This document shows positions 14,801-21,421 of a stretch of DNA of 21,421 nucleotides, one piece after another. The DNA is from a virus. The notes under the pieces are model-generated. The model made no database searches and was not told the origin of the DNA. It saw nothing but the letters and a program-made list of their open reading frames with translations. Positions within the stretch are counted from its first letter, which is position 1, and each line of letters starts with the position of its first letter. Where the stretch lies: the IMG/VR virus record IMGVR_UViG_3300023296_000759, positions 1 through 21,421 of that record; one strand, written 5' to 3'. The position numbers and the translations under genes are program-made.

Positions 14801-17524
14801 ATGACTGACAAGATACGAGTCAATAAACTAGAAAAAATGATCCTGAATGAAACTGTTTCTTCCGAGTTGCAGGAGGGGTGTGTTTTTCATGAGGCCGAAG
14901 GAAAACCTGATGAGATTATTAGGTTAGATCCGGGTATTAGTAATATTGATGTTTTATCTTCTGATGGGAAGTTGTTCCGGATACAGGGAAGTAGAAGAAA
15001 ATTAAGTGAACTTTTTACTATAGTAGAAGAAATTGTTCCTGAACCGGAAAAAACTACACCTACGATTATAATTGAACAGGGACAGCCGGGTAATGATGGA
15101 ATTCCTGGCCCTCCAGGTCCTGTCGGGGAAAAAGGTTATCACGGAGAAAAGGGTGATCAAGGAGAACCGGGAAATCCCGGTCCTGCTGGTCCCCCTGGTC
15201 CTGCAAATGGACCTAAAGGTGAGGACGGAGAGGAGGGCCCTCCAGGCCCCCAAGGCCCACGAGGAAATCGTGGCGATCAAGGGGAAAAGGGAGATCTCGG
15301 AGAACGGGGACAGCAAGGTCCAATAGGACTTAAGGGTGATGGAGGAGAGAAGGGTGATAGCATACAGGGAGATCGGGGAGATCCCGGAGAACGCGGAGAG
15401 ATAGGTCCTGCTGGTCCTGAAGGAAAGCAAGGAAAGCAGGGTAATAGTGTACGAGGAGACATGGGAGAGAGAGGATCTAAAGGTGATCGTGGTGATCAAG
15501 GCCTTGCTGGTCCTGTTGGGCCTAGAGGAAAAAATGGAGATCCTGGCGAAAAGGGTGAACCGGGAAGATCGGGTGTGCCAGGAGAGAAGGGTAACCCCGG
15601 AGATTCTAAGATTGAGTCTGTAAAATATCCTTTAGTTTTAGATGTTAAAACCAAAACTCTAAGTTTTAGTACTAAAAAATTAGAAGAACTTCTTTCTAAA
15701 TTTACTTCACTTGCTCAAAAAGATCCAGATTATGCTGGTATAACTGATTGGTTGGCAGCATCAGGTGGTGCTGTTGCTATTAGAGATGGAAATAATGGCG
15801 ATCGAATGATTATAAAATCTCTGAATGATTTAATTATTCAGGGTGAGGGTGTGTCTGTTGTTAAGGATAGAGGATCTAATGTCAGAATGACAATTTCTGG
15901 CGGAGGTGATGTGACTTCTGTCAATGGACAAACTGGTGCTGTTATACTTGCAGGTATTTCTGGAGATTCAGTTTCACGATTCAATGGATTGACTGGTTCA
16001 GTCGGAATCAGTGCTGGTACTGAAATATCAATTACTCAATCTGGTAATACTTTTACCATAGCATCATCGACATCAACTCTCCCATCACAAAGAACATTTT
16101 CCGCATCTGCTCCTTATACTTACACTTCCAGTGCGATAGCAGGTACTGCGACTTCCAACGGAGAAATATTACATAATACAAATAACGACTCAATATCAAT
16201 TTATAAATTTGATAATAATGGTGCAGATTTTAGAGATGTGTTATCGGAAGCATCTGGAATTGGCACTAGCGGTAAAGTTGGTATAGTATTTGGATCTTCT
16301 GAGACAGAACGAGGTTTCTATTATGATTCTGTGACATATAACGGAACTGCGTTTAACTTTACTACCACCGAAATTTTTCCTGACTCAAGTGCCGGGAGTG
16401 GTAAAGCAGTAGAACTAAGGGTTTATCCCGATAACCCAACACAAGGAGCCAGTACTCACTTCCGATTCCCAGATGGAACAAATGCTGTATCGATTGTTAC
16501 TACTTTAAATGGACTGACTGGTGGTGTTACATTAAATGCCGGGAACAATATAACATTAACTACCGGAATAGGTGGGATCACTCTTGCATCTTCTGGGAGC
16601 GGTAGTGGTGTGACTGGTGCTACTGGCGCCACTGGACCTACTGGTGCTGATTCTACGGTTGCCGGCCCTACTGGTGCTACAGGCGCAACTGGCGCAACTG
16701 GCGCTACTGGTAACACCGGAGACGGACTCTTCGACACCACATTCGCAACAGGAACTTCACTTGATCACAGTCTTAATTTTGATAACATTAATACGGTAAG
16801 TGGTGGTGGTAGGAAATTCCCAGTTCTTCTTGAAGGCGGAGAAATTACTTTTGATTACATTCGCGCCCAAGACATCTTCTTGGACTCGGAGTTTGTCTTT
16901 GGTATTAACTCGTTTAGTATATCGGGAGACGCTACCGTTCTGATTGGAAGTGGTAACTACAGTTTGACTGGTAGAAGTTTGTCTGCAACTTATCAAACGC
17001 CTGGAAGCATATCAGTTGCCGCAGCCAATGTGACAACTAACGCATCTTCCGACTCTGGGTTCCCAGTAGACTTGTCTAGTGGTTCTCATACACTGGCAGG
17101 TGCAACTTTGATCGCTTATCCTGGCAGTAAAAACTCTTCGGTGACATTTACTCTCGGCGCAACGGGTAGTGATGCGAGTTTTGTAACCTCGACCGACAGC
17201 ATAACTTTTAGAAACAATAACTATTATGGTGTTTCAAGTAACGCTGGATTGACTGGACCTGATCTATTAACTCTGACTGCATTTTTAGACAGTAATAGAT
17301 CTGCTACTGTAAATGTGAACGCTGGTTCGGGTGAATACATATACTATGCTTACCCTTCCTCTTATGGGGATGCTACTTTCAAGGTAGGTGGATTTGCTGG
17401 TGGTATAAGTAAACTATACGGCGGTGCAACTGCACATACGAATGCTTCGAGTTTCGCTGAAACATACTTTATCTACCGATCGGATAATGCAAGTCTAGGT
17501 TCAACAGAAGTGGTGGTTTCCTAA
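14801..17524 (+). CDS. Collagen-like tail fibre / adhesin protein, 907 aa
   Basis: Residues 1-90 form a non-repetitive head, probably for attachment to the virion. Residues about 94-268 are an almost unbroken collagen-type Gly-X-Y run with triplets such as GPP, GEK, GDQ and GER, broken at GPANGPKG (about 133-140), GDSIQGD and GNSVRGD. Then come NGQTGAV and NGLTG-type adhesin motifs near 373, 395 and 569, and a second GAT-rich stretch (about 604-645) with [17 protein letters not shown] beta-rich C-terminal receptor-binding region follows, with no chaperone or protease domain recognised. It is likely a trimeric fibre with a collagen-like triple-helix shaft. The stop TAA shares a base with the next ATG. 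Confidence 0.88.
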   Translation: MTDKIRVNKLEKMILNETVSSELQEGCVFHEAEGKPDEIIRLDPGISNIDVLSSDGKLFRIQGSRRKLSELFTIVEEIVPEPEKTTPTIIIEQGQPGNDGIPGPPGPVGEKGYHGEKGDQGEPGNPGPAGPPGPANGPKGEDGEEGPPGPQGPRGNRGDQGEKGDLGERGQQGPIGLKGDGGEKGDSIQGDRGDPGERGEIGPAGPEGKQGKQGNSVRGDMGERGSKGDRGDQGLAGPVGPRGKNGDPGEKGEPGRSGVPGEKGNPGDSKIESVKYPLVLDVKTKTLSFSTKKLEELLSKFTSLAQKDPDYAGITDWLAASGGAVAIRDGNNGDRMIIKSLNDLIIQGEGVSVVKDRGSNVRMTISGGGDVTSVNGQTGAVILAGISGDSVSRFNGLTGSVGISAGTEISITQSGNTFTIASSTSTLPSQRTFSASAPYTYTSSAIAGTATSNGEILHNTNNDSISIYKFDNNGADFRDVLSEASGIGTSGKVGIVFGSSETERGFYYDSVTYNGTAFNFTTTEIFPDSSAGSGKAVELRVYPDNPTQGASTHFRFPDGTNAVSIVTTLNGLTGGVTLNAGNNITLTTGIGGITLASSGSGSGVTGATGATGPTGADSTVAGPTGATGATGATGATGNTGDGLFDTTFATGTSLDHSLNFDNINTVSGGGRKFPVLLEGGEITFDYIRAQDIFLDSEFVFGINSFSISGDATVLIGSGNYSLTGRSLSATYQTPGSISVAAANVTTNASSDSGFPVDLSSGSHTLAGATLIAYPGSKNSSVTFTLGATGSDASFVTSTDSITFRNNNYYGVSSNAGLTGPDLLTLTAFLDSNRSATVNVNAGSGEYIYYAYPSSYGDATFKVGGFAGGISKLYGGATAHTNASSFAETYFIYRSDNASLGSTEVVVS

Positions 17525-19296
17525 TGCCTATTTCACTAATTGACATCATCAAGCAGCAGAACAGAAACGCCACTAGTGGTGACTTCTTTTTCATGCTGGA
17601 CTCTGGTGATATCAACTTCAAGGTTCAGGGGATACAAGTAGATGCATCTTTATCACCTGGCGCTACAACAGATTTTAAGTACATTGTAGAAGATGTATCT
17701 GCTCTCAACGCTGGTTTCGGTACGATCACTGGCGTTGGTGATGATGATATTGTTAGATATAATGGATCTGCCTATGAGATATTCTTAGATGCAAGCAATA
17801 AGCAAGATGGTACGATTGTATTTAACGAGGGTGACTCTAAGTTTTATGGGTTCAATGGAACTGCATGGCAAGAACTAGGATCGGGTGCGGGTGGTGGTGT
17901 TACAGGAGCAACAGGAGCAACAGGTGCGACAGGCGCCACTGGTAACACTGGTGCTGCTTCTACGGTTGCTGGGCCCACAGGCGCAACAGGCGCCACTGGT
18001 AACACTGGTGCTGCTTCTACGGTTGCTGGGCCCACAGGCGCAACAGGAAACACTGGTGCAAGAGGTACTACTGGCTCTGCTGTTGTAGATATTTTCTATC
18101 AGGATTCTGCACCGACAGGGGGAGCCGAAGGTAATATTTGGTTTAATTCAAATAGTGGTTTGTTCTTTATCTATGTTGACGATGGGGATTCAGAACAGTG
18201 GGTTCAGATTGTGGGTAGTAGAGGTCCTACTGGTGCAACTGGTGGTGCTGGATCTGGTGGTGGTGGTGTGTCCGCTGGAGCAGGATTGACGCTAAATGGT
18301 GTTACTCTTGGTATTGATTCTACCGCAACCATTCATGTTGCTGGTGTTTCATCTGATGGTGGTATTACTGCTGGTGGTAATAGTAAATTCGGTCGTGTTG
18401 AAATTAACGACAATCTTATTAAACTAGTAAATGGTAGTGGTATCCATAACGCATCAAATGCCTATGTATATCTCGGTTCATCATATATTGCATTGATGCC
18501 GACCGGGAGTTCACCTTCAGGAATAAATGTCCTCACAACAGAAACGCATGTAAAACAAGTCCTTCATACCTCTGATGGTATCTCAATGGATGCTGCTGGT
18601 ATTACCTTCCCTGATGGAACCTACCAGACAACTGCCGTTAATCCTACTGCAACCATTCATGTTGATGGTATCTCTGCTGATGGTGGTATTACTGCTGGTG
18701 CGGATATTGAAATACCAACTGGCACCAAATATGCTTGGAGTGATGGTGCTTTTATCAACAACAATAGTGGTACTTTGCAGATGTCATCTAGTAGCGGCTA
18801 TTACTCAATGCAACTTGGAGCCAACGGTGTGTCATTCTACCGAGATGTCTTCTGCGAAGATAAACTTCATGTTGCAGGTGCTGCTGGTATTTCTGCTGAC
18901 TATGGAATGGCGATAGGAACTGGTGGTATCACCTTCGCTGATGGAACCCACCAAACAAGTGCCGCATCTGGATCTGGTGGTGGACTCGCAGGAAGTTTAT
19001 CATACAACGGACTTTTAGAATTCCCCACCAACAAGACATATAGATTTGACAGATACACAGTATCAGCAAGAACATTTAACTTCCTGTATGTCGATTGTGC
19101 AACTGGAGGATGTAGTGCTGATTTCTATGCCGCTGGATCTACACTTTCAAATACTCTGAATGTCACACCCAGTGGAGCAAGTGCCAGTTTCTCAACCGCT
19201 GTACCTGCGGGATCTACATTCTCTCTCGTTGTTACTGGAATCACTGGTGGTATTTTGACGCAAGACTTTGGATTTGTTGCGGGATATACACAATGA
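17524..19296 (+). CDS. Tail fibre / adhesin with GAT-rich repeats, 590 aa
   Basis: The N-terminal 125 residues ([20 protein letters not shown], then GTAWQEL) look like a fibre attachment module. Residues about 126-185 are GATGATG-type collagen-like triplets built on a 57-bp tandem repeat. SAPTGGAEGNIWFNSNSG (about 195-212) matches the module in the small protein at 725-1021. Further on, ATIHVAGVSSDGGITAGGN and [13 protein letters not shown] recur, the second again as GITFADGTHQTSA, and the same units appear in the fibre gene at 20087. The end is beta-rich (TFSLVVTGITGG). There is no catalytic domain; this is a structural host-recognition protein. The TGA overlaps the next ATG. Confidence 0.87.
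   Translation: MPISLIDIIKQQNRNATSGDFFFMLDSGDINFKVQGIQVDASLSPGATTDFKYIVEDVSALNAGFGTITGVGDDDIVRYNGSAYEIFLDASNKQDGTIVFNEGDSKFYGFNGTAWQELGSGAGGGVTGATGATGATGATGNTGAASTVAGPTGATGATGNTGAASTVAGPTGATGNTGARGTTGSAVVDIFYQDSAPTGGAEGNIWFNSNSGLFFIYVDDGDSEQWVQIVGSRGPTGATGGAGSGGGGVSAGAGLTLNGVTLGIDSTATIHVAGVSSDGGITAGGNSKFGRVEINDNLIKLVNGSGIHNASNAYVYLGSSYIALMPTGSSPSGINVLTTETHVKQVLHTSDGISMDAAGITFPDGTYQTTAVNPTATIHVDGISADGGITAGADIEIPTGTKYAWSDGAFINNNSGTLQMSSSSGYYSMQLGANGVSFYRDVFCEDKLHVAGAAGISADYGMAIGTGGITFADGTHQTSAASGSGGGLAGSLSYNGLLEFPTNKTYRFDRYTVSARTFNFLYVDCATGGCSADFYAAGSTLSNTLNVTPSGASASFSTAVPAGSTFSLVVTGITGGILTQDFGFVAGYTQ
17941..18054 (+). repeat. 57-bp tandem repeat in fibre gene (two copies)
   Basis: A 57-bp unit starts at 17941 and again at 17998, starting GGTAACACTGGTGCTGCTTC. 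The copies match until the last few bases, where GGCGCCACT in copy one is GGAAACACT in copy two. Each unit encodes 19 residues ([19 protein letters not shown]). Exact copies suggest recent duplication by slippage or recombination. Confidence 0.85.
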
Positions 19297-20078
19297 TTTT
19301 TGGTGGAACACCCGAGACTGCAATACTCAATGATCCAGATCTTACATTTCTTTTGAATGCGGGAAATGCTTCAAGTGGAGGTGATGGAATAACAGGTGGA
19401 AGTGGAACTTGGTATGACATGTCTGGCAACGGGAAAGATTTTGCTGTTGGGTATGGTACTCCTACTTGGAGAGATGATTACGGCGGGGTTATTGGATTTA
19501 CTGCTGCTGACGAACTCGACTCTGATCATTTTATTTTAGATGTGAATGTTGCTGCTGCGAAGATGACAAATACTACTATGTTTGTTGTTGTTAAGAATAC
19601 TAGAAGTGCTGGAGTTAAAGATTTTTCTGGTATTCTTCATGCTAGAGGTGGTGGTGGGATGTCCACTGGAATACAAGGAACCAGTAGTTTATATGGTGCG
19701 GCTGGACCATCAGGAAATTTAGGATACAATTATGGAAGTTCTTATGCAACTTGGCGATATAATTCTGGACTTACTTTTCCGCTAAATAAATGGTGTTTGG
19801 CTGTTGTTGCAGTTGACACTAGTGTAGGTGCAACATTTTATATGTGTGATGCAGACAACGGAATACAAACTAATGTACATAGTTATAGTTCATATGGTAC
19901 AATTAGTGATTTTAGAACAACTCGTATTGGAAGAGAGACTGGTGGACAGGCGTCCGGGGCCGACAGTAACCGAGGTTGGCAGGGTGATTATGCTATGGCG
20001 GGAATGTACACAAGAACTCTAAATTATGGTGAAGTTGAAAAAATATACAATTCATTAAAGAGTAAATATGGGATATAA
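19293..20078 (+). CDS. LamG/concanavalin A-like lectin domain protein
   Basis: The 261-aa protein resembles concanavalin A-like (LamG-type) lectin domains seen in phage structural proteins. [13 protein letters not shown] (residues about 41-53) is the typical 'W.D.SGNG..' start. The middle holds TMFVVVKNT, the segment [18 protein letters not shown] lies near 168-185, and the C-terminus [20 protein letters not shown] (about 233-252) is the usual end of this domain, followed by NSLKSKYGI. It probably binds a surface glycan or forms the tip or side of the fibre apparatus. It starts in an ATGA overlap with the preceding fibre and ends eight bases before the next fibre gene. No catalytic residues are recognised. 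Confidence 0.85.
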   Translation: MIFGGTPETAILNDPDLTFLLNAGNASSGGDGITGGSGTWYDMSGNGKDFAVGYGTPTWRDDYGGVIGFTAADELDSDHFILDVNVAAAKMTNTTMFVVVKNTRSAGVKDFSGILHARGGGGMSTGIQGTSSLYGAAGPSGNLGYNYGSSYATWRYNSGLTFPLNKWCLAVVAVDTSVGATFYMCDADNGIQTNVHSYSSYGTISDFRTTRIGRETGGQASGADSNRGWQGDYAMAGMYTRTLNYGEVEKIYNSLKSKYGI

Positions 20079-20081
20079 ATA
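20074..20081 (+). promoter_or_regulatory. Late-promoter octamer (TATAAATA) before the last fibre gene
   Basis: An exact TATAAATA overlaps the TAA stop of the lectin-like gene. It ends only five bases before the ATG at 20087, so a transcript begun here would have almost no leader. It could be a real late promoter for a leaderless message or an AT-rich coincidence; confidence is lower than for the other two. Confidence 0.5.
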
Positions 20082-20086
20082 CTAGT

Positions 20087-21421
20087 ATGACCAATTTTCC
20101 AAATAGTCCAACCAACGGTCAAACAGTAACATTCGGTACTATAGTGTACCAATGGAATGGTGCTGAATGGATATCTCTTGGATCGATCGGTGCTGCAATA
20201 GGTCCGACTGGAAACACTGGTCCGATAGGCGCAACTGGCGCCACTGGTGCTACAGGAAATACTGGTGCTGCTGGACCCACAGGTGCAACAGGCGCAACAG
20301 GAAACACTGGTGCTGACTCTACAGTCGCTGGACCCATTGGTGCCACTGGTGCTACTGGTGCAACAGGCGCCACTGGTGCTGACTCTACAGTCGCTGGACC
20401 CATTGGTGCCACTGGTGCTACTGGTGCAACAGGCGCCACTGGTGCTGATTCTACGGTTGCTGGACCAACTGGGGCCACAGGCGCCACTGGTGCTGACGGT
20501 GCTGGTGGTGGAGGCGCCACTCTACATTCGGGTGTTGGACTTACATTATCAGCACTTGTGTCTGGTAAAGGTTACACAATGTCTGTTGATCCAACCGCAG
20601 TAGTTCATGTCGCTGGTATTTCTGCTGATGGTGGTGCTACCTTTGATGGTATTGTGTATGCTAACCGATTTATGGGTTACGGCAATTCTGCTACTGGTGT
20701 ATTAGTGGGTGGTGTTGGACTCAATAACTTTTATATAAACACTAGCGGCGCGTCCAGACTGAGAATTTGGTCTGGTGCTATTATTGCTTATGTAAAACTT
20801 CAGGCAGACGCACTTATTCATGCCAAAGCAGGTATCTCAATGGATGCCGCTGGCATCACCTTCCCTGATGGAACCCACCAGACAACTGCCGCATCTGGGT
20901 CTACCATAACTGCTGGTGCAGGTATGACACTCGCTGGATCTACTCTAGGTATCGATCCAACCGCCGTGATCCATGTCGCTGGTATCTCTAGTGATGGTGG
21001 TGCTACCTTTGGTGCAGGTATCTTTGTTACTGGTGGTAACATCGTTGGTCCGAATAGAGCCACGGGAAGAGTTATTACTGATGTCGTTCAGAGTCCAGAT
21101 AATGCAAACTCTTTGTATGGTTATAAAAACAACAGCAGTGCATGGGTGGTTCAGACTGGTAATAGCGTTGCTCAAATTACCGTTAGTTCTGGTGGTATTC
21201 AATCGGCCGCGAAATTAGACGCAACCACATTCGTCAAAGCAGGAACATATGTTCATGCTGGAACTGGTGTGTCTCTTGACGCAGGTGGCATCACCTTCCC
21301 TGATGGAACCTTCCAATCAACTGCCTCTGCCTCTGCTGGCGGAACTGGTTACATTGCCGGTGCTGGACTCACACTAGATGCTGCTGGTGGAACCTTTAGT
21401 ATTGATCAAACAGCCACAATT
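20087..21421 (+). CDS. Tail fibre / adhesin with GAT-rich repeats (partial, 3' end missing)
   Basis: An open frame runs from ATG 20087 through all 445 codons to the window edge without a stop. It starts [20 protein letters not shown] then [12 protein letters not shown], a common phage fibre N-terminal module. Residues about 42-142 are GATGATG-type triplets with the [16 protein letters not shown] unit repeated. Beyond these are [48 protein letters not shown] and [14 protein letters not shown], the same adhesin units as in the 17524 gene, in places nearly identical at DNA level. It is probably a paralogous fibre. A weak GGGA lies 13 nt before the ATG; no stronger Shine-Dalgarno is seen. Confidence 0.85.
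   Translation, partial: MTNFPNSPTNGQTVTFGTIVYQWNGAEWISLGSIGAAIGPTGNTGPIGATGATGATGNTGAAGPTGATGATGNTGADSTVAGPIGATGATGATGATGADSTVAGPIGATGATGATGATGADSTVAGPTGATGATGADGAGGGGATLHSGVGLTLSALVSGKGYTMSVDPTAVVHVAGISADGGATFDGIVYANRFMGYGNSATGVLVGGVGLNNFYINTSGASRLRIWSGAIIAYVKLQADALIHAKAGISMDAAGITFPDGTHQTTAASGSTITAGAGMTLAGSTLGIDPTAVIHVAGISSDGGATFGAGIFVTGGNIVGPNRATGRVITDVVQSPDNANSLYGYKNNSSAWVVQTGNSVAQITVSSGGIQSAAKLDATTFVKAGTYVHAGTGVSLDAGGITFPDGTFQSTASASAGGTGYIAGAGLTLDAAGGTFSIDQTATI
20331..20462 (+). repeat. 66-bp tandem repeat in fibre gene (two copies)
   Basis: A 66-bp unit beginning GACCCATTGGTGCCACTGGT starts at 20331 and again at 20397. The copies are identical except for a few synonymous changes near the end (GACTCTACAGTCGC against GATTCTACGGTTGC). 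Each encodes 22 residues, including GADSTVAG and several GAT triplets. A partial related copy precedes it. It is part of a triple-helix-like shaft that can change length. Confidence 0.85.

Noticed and set aside
15002-15499. Minus-strand Ser/Leu-rich open frame opposite the collagen-like region
   Set aside because: It mirrors the Gly-X-Y repeat on the coding strand, which keeps stops out of other frames; no promoter or ribosome site.
17941-20462. Direct repeats considered as a CRISPR array or recombination sites
   Set aside because: The repeats are in frame, adjacent without unique spacers, and encode fibre triplets.
16456-20520. Minus-strand open frames rich in APVAPV (for example 16456-16740, 17844-18053, 20119-20520)
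   Set aside because: They are antisense shadows of the GATGAT triplet repeats in the fibre genes; every other gene is on the + strand and no start signals support them.
15072-20603. Alternative + strand frames inside the fibre genes (15072-15326, 17885-18088, 20247-20603 and others)
   Set aside because: Their composition is that of out-of-frame repeat translation (runs of LVLLV or QQAQQ) and they lie wholly within well-supported fibre genes.
1-21421. tRNA genes, integrase or transposase genes, attachment sites
   Set aside because: I saw no cloverleaf-like sequence, recombinase motif or terminal repeat; almost all bases are accounted for by + strand coding sequence.

Overview
The window looks like part of the genome of a marine T4-like myovirus (cyanophage or pelagiphage type). 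All genes lie on the + strand, are packed almost without gaps and mostly overlap by 1-29 nt, often as ATGA or TGATG junctions. The T4 replication block is recognisable from protein sequence: RNase H-type 5' exonuclease, sliding clamp gp45, clamp-loader subunits gp44 and gp62, and the translational repressor RegA. Three exact copies of the T4 late-promoter octamer TATAAATA were found. No photosynthesis or other host-diagnostic gene is present, so the host cannot be named from this window.

Layout. (1) 1-4883, replication module: the end of an unidentified gene, an unknown 229-aa gene, a small protein resembling structural or carbohydrate-binding modules, rnh, a lysine-rich 61-aa protein, gp45, gp44, an FkbM-like methyltransferase, a GroES-like co-chaperonin and gp62. 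The methyltransferase and co-chaperonin lie between the two clamp-loader genes. (2) 4884-5331: an exact late promoter, then regA. (3) 5337-13462, glycan module: nine genes where T4 would have gene 43 (DNA polymerase) after regA. They encode a DxD glycosyltransferase, two GT10-like fucosyltransferase relatives, a UDP-sugar-type epimerase, a GT2-like enzyme, a second DxD glycosyltransferase-like protein, an exostosin-like protein, a GT-B-like protein, a CDP-paratose 2-epimerase-like enzyme and a GT32-like enzyme (ten if both epimerases are counted separately from the eight transferases). (4) 13458-21421, late structural module: a second exact late promoter, a GT2-plus-TPR glycosyltransferase, then a 907-aa fibre protein with a true collagen-like Gly-X-Y domain, a 590-aa fibre/adhesin, a 261-aa LamG/concanavalin-like protein, a third late-promoter octamer, and a last fibre gene running off the window end.

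How the parts may work together (inference). gp45, gp44 and gp62 form the clamp and clamp loader. gp45 is also the activator of late transcription in T4-like phages, and RegA tunes early mRNA translation. The sugar-nucleotide epimerases and glycosyltransferases could build or attach an unusual glycan, either on the host surface or on the virion. The late promoters flanking the glycan module, and the GT2-TPR gene leading the fibre operon, favour late expression and make glycosylation of the fibres a testable idea. The fibre genes are modular, with collagen-like and GAT-rich repeats and recurring adhesin motifs shared between genes, as expected for a rapidly diversifying host-recognition apparatus.
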